From: Nemophila menziesii
Lineage: Eukaryota > Streptophyta > Magnoliopsida > Boraginales > Hydrophyllaceae
NCBI GenBank assembly: GCA_029959085.1
Contig: JARWIR010000010.1
Span: 16,637,001 to 16,701,000 of the forward strand
DNA length: 64,000 nucleotides
Direction: 5' to 3'
The translations under genes were made by a program, and so were the position numbers. Under the pieces are notes generated by a model. It did no database searches. It saw only the letters and a program-made list of their open reading frames with translations, and had not been told where the DNA came from. Shown one piece after another: positions 44,586 to 55,207 of this stretch. The stretch's first letter is position 1. The number at the start of each line of letters is the position of its first letter.

Positions 44586-45460
44586 AATTAGGTTGAACTT
44601 TGTGCATTGAAGGAGAAGCTTGGGCCCTACTATATTTCTTCTTAATCTTATTTTTTTACATATTTAATAAATAAAAGAGTAAAATTAACTGTTTTTTATG
44701 CAAACAGAGAATGGAAGAATCGTTAAAATGTCATCAATGTAGGAGAAATAGCAGAAGAGTAGTTGTTCCGTGTACAAAGTGTAATAAAAAGTTGTACTGC
44801 ATCCAGTGTATTAAGCAATGGTAATTAATTAATTAAGTACTCTATATGATATAATTTTTTTTATTACAACAGTTTTATAAAGTTTAATTTGGTCTTAATA
44901 GGTACCCAAAGTATTCAGAGGAGGAGATTTCAGAGTGTTGCCCATTTTGCCGTGGAAACTGTAATTGCAATATTTGTTTACATTCAAGCTGTATGACTAA
45001 GGTTTGTGTTTTTTTTTCTAGTATCTTAAGATTTAAATAATGCATATAAAATATCTTGTTTTAATATACTTTTTGTTACAGACATTGAGAAAACAGATTA
45101 TTAGTAACAAAGAAAAATTACAGCATTTGAAATATACTATAAACAAGCTTCTTCCACATCTCAAAAATATTCGCAAAGAACAATATCACGAGATGAAAGT
45201 AGAAGCTCTAATTCAAGGTAAATAAGTGTAGATAAAATAATCATTTTAAGTGATAAATTCTTATATTTTATATTTCTTCTTTCAGGCATTTCACCAAACT
45301 TGCCTGAAGTGAACCAGTCGGTATTTAGCAGTGATGAACGAGTTTACTGGTACCTAATTATTTAATTAGGTTATAAATTTCAATGATAGTAGTTTAATTA
45401 ATTTTTTACTTTCTGATGTAAACAGTAATTTCTGTTCGACTTCTATTATCGATCTTCATC

Positions 45461-45465
45461 GAAGC
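45461..45465. repeat. Copia target-site duplication, left (GAAGC)
   Basis: GAAGC directly before the 5' LTR, repeated at 50361-50365 directly after the 3' LTR. Confidence 0.9.
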
Positions 45466-45789
45466 TCTTGGAATACAATCAAAGCTATAGAGAAACAAGA
45501 AATCAAGAATGTAACCGCAGGGACCGAAACGTAAATATTAGAATAAGAGAATAAAAGTTAGTTACAAAGTTGTTATACAGCTGTGAATTGTATCTAGACT
45601 TGATCATGATTAGAATTCATGATCTTAACATTGTATATATACTGAACTAGTGTAATTTATTTAGAATCTAATGAAATAAAGCAAATTGATCTGCTCTCTC
45701 TCTATCTCACTTCTTCTTCTTCTTCATATCTCCTCTGTAACCTTTTAAGCTCAATCCAGCTCTCCAATGGTGGATTAAGAAACTTTACA
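45466..45789 (+). repeat. Copia 5' LTR (324 bp)
   Basis: TCTTGGAATACAATC to ACTTTACA. Contains a GTATATATACTG TATA-like stretch near 45633. Confidence 0.95.
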
Positions 45790-45801
45790 TGGTATCAGAC
45801 G
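45790..45801 (+). promoter_or_regulatory. Copia primer-binding site (initiator tRNA-Met type)
   Basis: TGGTATCAGACG immediately after the LTR; the canonical plant copia site is TGGTATCAGAGC. Confidence 0.85.
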
Positions 45802-45857
45802 AAAATCTACTTCCGCATAACTCAAACTCTCCTTAATTCTCTCTTCCTTACTCTACA

Positions 45858-48800
45858 ATGCCTCAAAATGCATCCATCCTCGAAGACTTCACTAGTCCTT
45901 ATTATCTTCATCCAAGTGAAAATACCGGCGCTTCTCTAGTTGCCGAGGTCCTCAATGGCGATAATTACCTCTCATGGTCTCGCGCCATTGAAATTGCTCT
46001 CGCTGTCAAAAATAAGCTTGGTTTCATTAATGGAGAGATCACTCAACCCTCTCTAACTGACCTCGCTCTGTTCAACGCTTGGAATCGTGCTAATAATCTG
46101 GTTTTATCATGGTTACTCAATTCGATTTCCAAAGAAATTCGAGGTAGTCTCTTATATGTTAACTCTGTTTTTGATCTATACAATGAAATCAAGATTCGCT
46201 TCTCGAAAAGCAATGGTACTCGCGTTTTCCAGCTTGAAAAAGAATTAAGCTCTATATCTCAGAACTCATCATCAATCTCTGAGTATTTTGCTCAATTCAA
46301 GTCTCTTTGGGATGAACACCTTCATTTCAGGCCCCTTCCTTCATGTTCATGTGGAATCATGGCTCAATGCACCTGCAAATTGTTTGACTCACTTGTTGAA
46401 AGACAACAACATGATTTTGTGATCAAGTTTCTCATCGGTTTGAATGATTCTTACTCAGCTGTTAGGAGCCAAATCTTGCTCATGGATCCTATGCCTCATA
46501 TTAACTCTGTGTTTGCTATGCTTATCCAAGAAGAAAGCCAAAGTTCGATTACTAACTCCACACAACAATCTTACAATCAAGCTTTCTATGTGAAGAACAA
46601 TTCCAAACCGGCTTATTACTCTGAGAAGATGAAAGTTGTATGTACTCATTGTGGATATAATGGACACACTGTGGATAAATGCTTTCAAATTCATGGATAT
46701 CCTATTGGATGGAGTTGTCCTAAAGGCAAAAGAAATCTCAACAACTCACAATCAAAAGCTAATTGTGTCATAAATGATGAACCTCCACCTGAGAGCAAGC
46801 CTTTGAATCTTTATGAGTTCACACCTGAAGAAGTGAGCAAATTAATGGCTCTTGCTCATGGTGCTTCTACTACATCATCAGCTGTCCATCAAGTATCTCT
46901 TCAAGAAGGTAATTCTCATTCTTCTTATTGGATTCTAGACACAGGAGCCACTGACCACTTGATATATTCCCCATCCTATTATACTCATGATATATATAAA
47001 GTACAAGTCCCTGTTACATTGCCTAATGGACAAATTGTATATGCTACACACAAAGGGAACATAACTATTAATGATCAAATCACTCTTCAGAATGTGCTTT
47101 GTGTGCCTCTATTTAAGCAAAACTTATTATCCATCTCTAAACTAACTAAGGAATCAAATGTCCTGGTTGTTTTCTTTCCTTCTTACTGCACTTTACAGGA
47201 TGCATCAACAAAGAAGATGATTGGGATTGCTTATGAAAAAGATGGTTTATACTACTTAAAGTCAAAGTGTCAAGTTCATTCTACTTCTTCGAATTCAACT
47301 GAGAAATTTGATCTGTGGCATTCAAGACTAGGTCATCCTTCTGCAGCTAAGTTGAAGGCTCTAAAAACTATTGATTCTAATATTAGTTTTGTTCCTCATA
47401 ATGTGTGTGATGTATGTCATTATGCAAAACAAAAACGCCTCACTTTTCCCACCTCTACTTCATCATCTTCACATTGTTTTGATTTGATACATTGTGATAT
47501 TTGGGGACCACTTAAACATGTTTCTCACAATGGTTTTAGATACTTTCTTACTATTGTGGATGATTACACTCGTTCCACATGGCTTTACTTGATGACACAC
47601 AAATCTGAAACTCACACACACATTAATACATTCTATAATCCAGTATTAACTCAGTTTAACACCAAGATAAAAGTGCTAAGATCAGATAATGGAGCTGAAT
47701 TCCTCTATATGATTTTTACAAAGCTAAAGGCATCATCCATCAAGTTAGTTGTGTTGAAACTCCACAACAGAATGGTTTAGTGGAGAGGAAACATCAACAC
47801 CTTCTCAATACTGCAAGATCACTTATGTTTCAAGCCAAGCTACCTATTATATATTGGTCTGAAGCAGTTCTTACAGCCACTTGTCTAATCAATAGATTAC
47901 CCACTCCTCTCCTACATAATATCTCACCTTATGAACTCCTTTATAACACACCCCCTAAACTCAATCATTTACGTGTATTTGGCTCTCTCTGTTATGCCTC
48001 TACACTATCACAAAATAGAGCTAAATTTGATCCCAGAGCAAGAAAATGCATCTTTATAAGATATCCCTCTGCAACTAAAGGTTACAAACTACTTGATATA
48101 AACACTTCTCAAATTTTTGTCTCAAGAAATGTGGTATTTCATGAAACCATATTTCCATTCTCTCAAACAACACCTCCACTCAACTTACATACCTTCTTAT
48201 TCCCACCCTCTTCTACAAACTTTACTGAACATTTAACCAAACCTTCATCCAACACCTCTCCTGAGCCTGTTCATACCTCAAATCCTAACTCAACAACCAC
48301 AACAGTTCCCTCTCAGCCTACCAAATCAAAAAGAAATCGAAATCCTCCTTCATATCTCAAAGACTACATAACACCTCACACTTCTCTTTGTAACTCCTCC
48401 TCATCTACATCTCTTTATCCCATCACAGATTTTCTTAGTTCAAACCAACTCTCTTCATCTTATTTTCGTTTTGTAGCCTCTATAACTTCTCTAACTGAGC
48501 CTAGGACATATAAACAAGCTTCAACTAGTCCTGATTGGATGAATGCTATACACAAGGAACTTAAAGCTCTTCAAGATAACAACACTTGGGATATTGTTCC
48601 ACAATCTCCAAATATGAATCCTATTGGATGCAAGTGGGTTTTTAAGCTTAAGTACAAGGCTGATGGCACTCTAGAAATTCATAAAGCCAGACTTGTAGCC
48701 AAAGGATACAACCAACAAGAAGGTTTAGATTTTTTTGACACCTTCTCTCCTGTGGCTAAGATTGTTTCCATAAGACTTATGGTTGCTTTAGCCTCAGTTA

Positions 48801-50125
48801 ATAAATGGCATCTTCATCAACTTGATGTAAATAATGCTTTCCTCCATGGTGATTTACTTGAAGAAGTCTACATGACAGTTCCTCAAGGGTTAAACACTCC
48901 ACCAAACTCAGTTTGCAAATTGAGAAAGAGTTTGTATGGCCTGAAGCAAGCCTCAAGACAATGGTTTGCTAAACTCTCTATATCACTATTAAACTATGGT
49001 TTTGTTCACTCCAATAGTGACTATAGCCTTTTTATAAAGAAGTCCTCATCAAACTTTATTGCTATACTAGTTTATGTTGATGATATAATCCTCACTAGTG
49101 ACTCATTAATTGAAATTCAATCTCTAAAGGATTATCTTCATCAGGCTTTTACCATAAAAGATCTTGGTGAACTTAAATACTTTCTTGGTATAGAAGTAGC
49201 AAGGAGTGCTAAAGGTATATCACTTTGCCAAAGAAAGTTTGCACTAGACATTCTTGAAGAATGTGGTGTCTCAGGATCAAAACCTGTAGCATTTCCAATG
49301 GAACAAAATTTAAAGCTTAAACAAGATTCCGAGGAGCTCATTGATAATCCTACTTCTTATAGAAGACTAGTAGGGCGACTTCTCTATCTCACAATCACCA
49401 GGCCTGACCTTGCTTTCTCAGTCAATTGTTTAAGTCAGTTCTTAGCTAAACCTTCAGTTAATCATTGGAATGCAGCTCAACAAATACTTAGATATATCAA
49501 ATCCACTCCTGGACAAGGTATATTCTTCTCTTCATCTTCAGAAATCAAACTCAAAGCTTATTGCGATAGTGATTGGGCTGGTTGTGTTGATACAAGAAGG
49601 AGTATCACTGGTTTTTGCATTTTTCTTGGTGAATCATTAATCTCTTGGAAAAGTAAAAAACAAAGCACCATCAGTAAATCATCTGCTGAGGCTGAATACA
49701 GGGCTTTAGCTGCAACAACCTGTGAACTTCAGTGGATATTATATGCTCTTCATGATTATGGCTTCTCTCATGATCATCCTTCTCTAGTCTTTTCAGATAG
49801 CAAATCAGCTATTGCTATGTCCTCTAATCCAGTTCAACATGAAAGAACTAAACATGTGGACATTGATTGCAAAATCACTCGCGAGAAAATTACATCTGGC
49901 ACAATCAAGTTGTTTTATATTCCCTCAAATTTGCAACTTGCGGATATCTTTACTAAACCACTTGGTTCATTCCTATTTCATCACATCTTGTCCAAGCTGA
50001 ACATTCTCAATATCCATGCTCAGCTTGTGGGGGGGCTCTTGGAATACAATCAAAGCTATAGAGAATCAAGAAATCAAGAATGTAACCGCAGGGACCGAAA
50101 CGTAAATATTAGAATAAGAGAATAA
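45858..50125 (+). pseudogene. Copia gag-pol polyprotein with one frameshift
   Basis: Frame 1 runs 45858-47780 and frame 2 continues to 50125; the break is a one-base indel near 47708, in the integrase core after VLRSDNGAEF (YDFYKAKGIIHQV is expected next). Domains in copia order: gag (LVAEVLNGDNYLSWSRAIEIAL), zinc knuckle CTHCGYNGHTVDKC, protease WILDTGATDH, integrase HHCC region (LWHSRLGHPS, CDVCHYAKQ) and core (IHCDIWGPL, VLRSDNGAEF, QQNGLVERKH), RT (KARLVAKGY, LDVNNAFLHGDL, YVDDIILT near 49075), RNase H (YCDSDWAGC, SKSSAEAEYRALA, ADIFTKPL). All catalytic residues I can check are present, so only the frameshift appears to inactivate it. The annotated end runs about 90 bases into the 3' LTR. 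Confidence 0.94.
50024..50036 (+). promoter_or_regulatory. Copia polypurine tract
   Basis: GCTTGTGGGGGGGC directly before the 3' LTR. Confidence 0.8.
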
Positions 50126-50360
50126 AAGTTAGTTACAAAGTTGTTATACAGCTGTGAATTGTATCTAGACTTGATCATGATTAGAATTCATGATCTTAAC
50201 ATTGTATATATACTGAACTAGTGTAATTCATTTAGAATCTAATGAAATAAAGCAAATTGCTCTGCTCTCTCTCTATCTCACTTCCTTTTCTTCTTCATAT
50301 CTCCTCTGTAACCTTTTAAGCTCAATCCAGCTCTCCAATGGTGGATTAAGAAACTTTACA
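50037..50360 (+). repeat. Copia 3' LTR (324 bp)
   Basis: Same length as the 5' LTR, with about five substitutions (for example GAATCAAG for GAAACAAG and AATTCATT for AATTTATT). Followed by the GAAGC target copy. Confidence 0.95.
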
Positions 50361-50713
50361 GAAGCTGTTCGAGATGCTCGTATGAGCTATGTTTAAGGTG
50401 TTGTATAGAGCTTAGAAAAGGTCGGCTTATTTTGGATCAAAGGAGATCCTTTTTCTCACAGTGTATAGATAGAGGGTATGATTACATACATGGTGGAGAT
50501 TCTTCAAATGAAGTTTATCGAATGGGACCCACTTCAGATATTAATGCAGGAGTTATTAAATGGAGTCCTAATGACGATCAGACCATTAGTTGTGCACCAT
50601 TAGAAATAGGTGGATGTGGCAGCAGGTGTTTGTTAGAGCTAAAAAGTCTTCTTCCCAAAGGTACGGTAAAAGAGTTGCACATAAAAGCATATATATTTTT
50701 TAAGAGTACTTGA

Positions 50714-50969
50714 AAATATTAATTTTTTTTATATTTTTATAAATTTACTTGTTTTAAAAATAGCTATAAATTATATTAAACATATATAAAAAAAATATTC
50801 ATGGCTAAAGTTAAAAATATTCATAATTAATTATGAAAATTATCAAACATAAATTTTATTTGTAAAAAAATCATATAAATATTAGTAAAAACAAAGAATT
50901 ACAGTAGATAATATTAAAAACAAAATATATTATATACTGTATCTAATAAAAATAATGCCAAAATAATAT
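50714..50969. other. AT-rich sequence, no gene
   Basis: Very AT-rich spacer between the JMJ-like remnant and the Mutator-like element. I see nothing in it. Confidence 0.6.
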
Positions 50970-50978
50970 TAAAAATAA

Positions 50979-52345
50979 GAGATTATTACCCAAAGGGTCT
51001 TGAAAAGACCACCTCGTGACCTAAGGAGACCGGCTCTATAGCCTCTTCTTACTAAAGGCCACAAACTAAATTTAACACTATAGCCTAATTTCCCAATTAC
51101 TTTCCTACCCTCTTTTATTCTCTATATATACTAAATATTATCATAATATCTTTTAAATCCTAAATTATATTTTCAGAAATATTTCTCTCTCTCTTTCTAC
51201 CTCTCTCCTCACCTCTTACAATCAACGCCTCTCTTCTCCACTCCATAATATTCCTTCTTTCCATTGCTTCACTTGAAGCACGCAGCCACCAAGCAACCGA
51301 AGAAGAGAGCGCGGAGAAGAAGACCATTGGCATGAACTTCGATGAATACCGCAGTGAAGGTGGAGATTTGACCGATCCGAAATAGAGTTTCGATCTAGGG
51401 TTCCGCCATGGAAGGAAGAAATTGATCTGCTGCACAATAATCTCTAAGATCGGATTTGAAAGCCATGGATAAACGAAGTTGTTTTTGTGCTTATATTTGT
51501 GAAGAAGAGGCTTGGATCTCCGGTAGCAAGTCGATTCGAGATGCTCAGCAAGTTTATGTAGCAGATTTGTTCTTGTTTCGTGTTTATGTTTATTTTTTTG
51601 GTCTTTTGCGCTCAGAACTTTTGCGCTCAGAACTTTTGCACACAGAACTTTTTGCGCTCAACACTGTTGGCGATTAAAAATCTGGCTTTAATGGAACTTT
51701 TGCACTTAGACTCAGAACTTTTGCACTCAGACTCAGAAGCTCAACACTGTTGGCGATTAAAAATCTGGTGTTAATGGAACTTTTGCACTCAGACTCAGAA
51801 CTTTTGCACTCAGACTCAGAACTTTTGCACTCAGACTCAGAAATTTTGCACTCATACTCAGAACTTTTGCACTCATACTCAGAACTTTTGCACTCAGACT
51901 CAGAACTTTTGCGCTCAACACTGTTGGCGATTAAAAATCTGGCGTTAATGGAACTTTTGCACTCAGACTCAGAACTTTTGTACTCAGACTCAGAACTTTT
52001 TTCCAGACTCAGAACTATTTTCCAGACTCAGAACTTTTTTCCACGCTCAGAACTTTTTCCGGCGGTGGCCGGAGGCGGCCGGCGGTGATCGGTGGTTGTG
52101 GTCGGAGTTGGAAAATATTTGATAATTAATGAAAGAGGAGAGAGAAAAAATGATAAAGGAGGAGAGAGATTAATGGTAATGGAGGAGAGAGAGTAATGGT
52201 AGTGGAGGAGAGAGAAATAATCTATTTTTTTGTCTTATATGCACTAGAAGGGTAGTTATGACATTGGACATTTTATTGGCCTTTAAGAAGGAGAGAGGAC
52301 TAAGTGGCACATTGATTTTTTTCAAGTCTCTTGGGTAATTGACCC
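50979..52345. mobile_element. Mutator-like element (MULE), non-autonomous, 1367 bp
   Basis: Flanked by an exact 9-bp duplication TAAAAATAA (50970-50978 and 52346-52354). The ends form an imperfect long inverted repeat of about 80 bp: left ATTACCCAAAGGGTCTTGAA to ACTAAAGGCC, right in reverse ATTACCCAAGAGACTTGAA to CTTAAAGGCC. The 9-bp duplication and long TIRs point to the Mutator superfamily. There is no MURA transposase inside; the interior has a minisatellite and a short ORF. Confidence 0.82.
51600..52060 (+). repeat. 21-bp minisatellite in the MULE, encoding a heptapeptide repeat
   Basis: Repeats of about 21 bp, GAACTTTTGCACTCAGACTC plus A, interspersed with at least three copies of a longer spacer (AACACTGTTGGCGATTAAAA and following TCTGG bases). 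In the 51750-52088 frame this gives ELLHSDS repeated about nine times with Y and R variants. Because 21 is a multiple of three, several frames stay open, so an open frame here is weak evidence for a protein. A rather ordinary ATG frame (MKAMDKRSCFCAYICEEEAW) precedes it at 51456. Confidence 0.75.
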
Positions 52346-52354
52346 TAAAAATAA

Positions 52355-53002
52355 AGTTAAAGACACCGAAAATAATAATTAATTCATCCAGCAAAGCTCT
52401 CTATCCGATGAACGGCATACCATCGGAGACTCTTTTGTCCCCCAATTACACCGATGGCACGACAAATAGGAGTTCGCCGCACCACGAATCCACCGGAGCT
52501 CTTTTGGATAATATACTCGCTGGCCACATAGAAGAAGCAACGTGAAGCAGTTGTCGAAGCCACCGGGAAGGAAAGGTCTTTATCTGTAAATATTATTCTT
52601 CAACGACTTGAGCATATATTCTTCTCCTACGAATCAGAAAAAATATTCTCCGGGACAGTGTTGTTCTCAAAAAATGAATCGTAAGTTGTATACTTTCTTC
52701 TTCTCCTTCTCCTTCCGAGAACTGAAACTTGATCAGTGAGTTTTTTAATTTCTTAAGGAATGCGTGTGGTACTGAAGTGGTTTGTTTTGTATGAATATGC
52801 TGCTTCAGAGATTTTTGATAAGGCATTTTGAGCTTTTTGTTGTTGTTACCGTACATTGAGGTGTTGTGAGGAATTTGAGTTCCATCTCTTACATTTTGTT
52901 TTATAGCACCTAGGTGTTTGTTTTTTGGTTTCATAGAAATTACTCTAATATTCTACTAGGTTTCAATTCCAATTCATATATATGATATTAATTGAAAGGA
53001 CA
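52355..53002. other. Unassigned sequence, possible 5' leader of a captured gene
   Basis: A GC-richer patch at 52390-52560 reads NGIPSETLLSPNYTDGTTN and HIEEAT in one frame and looks like former exon sequence, but I do not recognise it. The remainder is T-rich. Confidence 0.3.
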
Positions 53003-53667
53003 TGGAAGCATCACTTGCAAAGACATTAGACCGTATTGTAAATGTACCTTTAGTCATTGCAGATGCAACTTCTTTAACCTTTTATTTGCTTGATTCTAAG
53101 TTGCTCATACTAATTTGTCACGTTTTTTTTTTTTTTGGCTCCAGGCAGGATATGTTGGTGAAGATGCGGAGTCTGTGTTGTTCAATTTGCTCAAGGTACA
53201 CATATTTAAATCCATATGAACATTTTATTTCCAAGTTATGAAGTTTTAGGATCTTGATTTGGCAAAATAAGTTACTATTGGGTTTGTTCTCAAGTTGCTT
53301 CTTAACTGTTGAAGCAGCTCAGCAAGGGATTGTGTACATTGATGAAATTGATAAGATAACAAAAAAGGCCACCGAGTTGACTTTTCTATTTTTAATTGTA
53401 TTGGGAAATTTAATTATATAGTGTAACATTTCTTTAAATTGAATTTTTATGCAGGCACAGAATTTGAATATTGGGAGAGATGTTTCTGGAGAAGAGGGCT
53501 ACTTAAAATTATTGAAGGAACTGTACGTTCTTCTTTTTCAAGTGATCATGTACTATTTTTTTAAATGATAAATATATTAATGATTATTTTAGAGTTTGTA
53601 TTGGTGTAGATCATGAGTGTACCAGATAACAGAGCTCAAAGGCAGCAACTTTGTGATAGCATTCAAG
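53003..53667 (+). pseudogene. CLPX: ClpX (Clp protease ATPase subunit) exon remnants
   Basis: Colinear fragments of mitochondrial-type ClpX: SLAKTLDRIVNVPLVIADAT (from 53003), AGYVGEDAESVLFNLLK (53145-53195), VEAAQQGIVYIDEIDKITKK (53308-53380, including the Walker B DEID), AQNLNIGRDVSGEEG (53456-53523) and SVPDNRA (53611-53667). Introns lie between them with mostly good acceptors, but the donor after the first piece is lost and the order after RDVSGE departs from the family (GVQQALLKMLEG is expected). Walker A (GPTGSGKT) and the zinc-binding N-terminus are missing, as is everything after the Walker B subdomain. ClpX unfolds substrates for the ClpP protease in organelles; this fragment cannot do so. 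Confidence 0.82.
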
Positions 53668-54101
53668 TATGTGTTTTCTCTCTCAACTTCATTTATTTGT
53701 GCTTTTCGACATGACTCTTGTTGATGATGGAAATTATACCGAGGCCACTGAAGGCCATCTGATTCTTTTACTGGTTTTAATTTTGATTTTCCTTTTTAGT
53801 TTTGCAGTAGATTTGAGTATTGTTTGTGTATTCTGGCTAAATTTGTAGGTATACCAGCTTCTAGGTGACATAGAGCTAGATTTCGATGATTCCATGTATG
53901 TGTTTTTTTGCCTCATCAAGTCCCTTATCTTTACACTTTTGACAAAAACACCCTTATCTTTAAAATGTGACATTTTGATCCTTTATCATACGTTTTTGTG
54001 CTTCATACATTCCTAAGAATGATTTTGTGACTGCTTGGTCTCTTATGTTCGTAATTTTGTTGTTATAATTTTGTGACTGCTTGGTATGGATTCATAATAG
54101 G

Positions 54102-54466
54102 TGGAGCCAACCTGCAAGCTTCGACTACTCCAAATTTAGAGAATGAGAGTACAAGTTGGGAGCTGGCACTTGACGAGAGTGCATCAAATACTAACAAACT
54201 GGTATCTATTGTATTGCTAATTATTATACACTTAGTTCATTTTAACGTTTCATGCTCTTAAAAATTCATTTTATCTCATGGACTAGGCCGGTGGGCTGGA
54301 CAGTCTTTATGAAGATTGTTCAATGAGCTATAACCCGTTCTATCTTTCCAATGAGCAAGAGCAGATGATAATGATGACCCCACAACAACAGGCACAAGAT
54401 ACAAACCCTTTTCATGATTCCTATATGCCTGTGCAAGCATATAATCCTTTTACAGGCCTCATGTAA
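54102..54466 (+). pseudogene. C-terminal exons of an ANTH/AP180-type clathrin assembly protein
   Basis: Two exons, 54102-54201 and 54287-54466, with matching phase and GT-AG borders. They encode STSWELALDESASN, NKLAGGLDSLY and then three NPF tripeptides (SYNPFYL, TNPFHD, YNPFTGLM) before a TAA stop. WELAL followed by KLAGGFDSL and C-terminal NPF motifs is characteristic of plant AP180/PICALM-like clathrin adaptors, which act at the plasma membrane or trans-Golgi; NPF motifs bind EH domains. The ANTH domain that should precede is not present upstream; a ClpX fragment is there instead. Probably a gene fragment rather than a working gene. Confidence 0.78.
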
Positions 54467-55207
54467 GGGTCAATTTATGGAATGGAAGTTCAACTTGATG
54501 TTGTGATGATAATGTGAAGAATAGAGATGTGAATGTCTTGTGTAAGGGAAAGAATTAGGAGAGAATATTTGTTTGATAATTAGGTAGATGGAGGCCCTTT
54601 GGTATTGTCATTTTATTTAGTATTAGTATTTTGAAGGTAGAGGGACAATTTTTTCTTTTCTTTTTTAGGAGTAGGATTATGTGTCATGGTTAATTATTTT
54701 TTAATATCTGCATATCTAATATTTTTTTGATTATTCAGTTAATCTTATGTTATTCCCTTTGGGTTTTCCTGGTCCCTCTCTCCCTTCTCTTTCTCAGGCG
54801 AGCTGTTTGGACTCCATCTTCTCAAGCGTCCATTTACGGAATTCTACTAAGGTTACTTTTGTTTGTTTCTTTAGCTTCTTTTATATTTTCTTTATTTATC
54901 ATTTTTTATATTTTATCAAATTTTTTGTTTAACATCCAAATTTGAGTTGTTCTGCCATAATATTATATTGACCTATCGTCAATTTCCAATAGGTCATATG
55001 CATCAAAGCAACACTGACAACTATTTCTTAGAGGCTTAAAGGTCAACTAAGAAAGCTGTGTAGGACTCATTCTTCAGTATTAAAAATCTTTACACCCCAA
55101 TACAATAGCACTCCAAACAAAAGATTGGTATATAACCAGGGTTGCCTACAAGGAAGCAGGTTTAAGCACACCAAGAAAAACATAACCCTTATTGGTGTCG
55201 TCTAGGG
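54467..55207. other. 3' flank of the clathrin-adaptor fragment and unassigned sequence
   Basis: The first 250 bases are T-rich and plausible as the former 3' UTR. After about 54960 the composition changes and leads into the minus-strand LTR-like segment. No gene seen. Confidence 0.4.

Larger units (their letters stand above)
45466..50360 (+). mobile_element. Ty1/copia retrotransposon, nearly complete, young
   Basis: 4895 bp with two 324-bp LTRs (about five differences), an exact 5-bp GAAGC target duplication, a PBS, one gag-pol frame with a single frameshift, and a G-rich PPT. It disrupts exon 5 of the JMJ-like gene. Ends read TC...CA rather than TG...CA in both LTRs. Confidence 0.96.
44708..50713 (+). 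pseudogene. JMJ25/IBM1-like lysine demethylase, cysteine-rich exons only, split by a copia element
   Basis: Exons 44708-44820, 44902-45001, 45082-45217, 45286-45349, and 45426-45465 joined to 50366-50713, all with GT-AG borders and matching phase. They encode ESLKCHQCRRN, VVPCTKCNKKLYCIQC, WYPKYSEEEI, CCPFCRGNCNCNIC, then VYCNFCSTSIIDLHRS and, after the insertion, CSRCSYELCLRCC and GGCGSRCLLEL. This is the RING-like cysteine-rich half of plant KDM3-type JmjC histone H3K9 demethylases (JMJ25/IBM1 group, nuclear). The downstream JmjC catalytic domain is absent; a stop follows at 50711. Removing the copia element and one GAAGC target copy restores the exon 5 frame, so that exon was intact at insertion. 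Truncation and the insertions make it a pseudogene; whether any transcript uses it is unknown. Confidence 0.8.

Noticed and set aside
45466..50360. Assignment of the copia element to a named lineage
   Set aside because: Motifs fit several plant copia lineages and no alignment was possible here.
51160..51437. Minus-strand ORFs at the left of the MULE
   Set aside because: No motif, overlapping in two frames; pyrimidine-rich bias explains the open frames.
53003..53241. Intact small ClpX-like gene
   Set aside because: Walker A, the N-terminal zinc domain and the C-terminal half are missing, and the first splice donor is lost.
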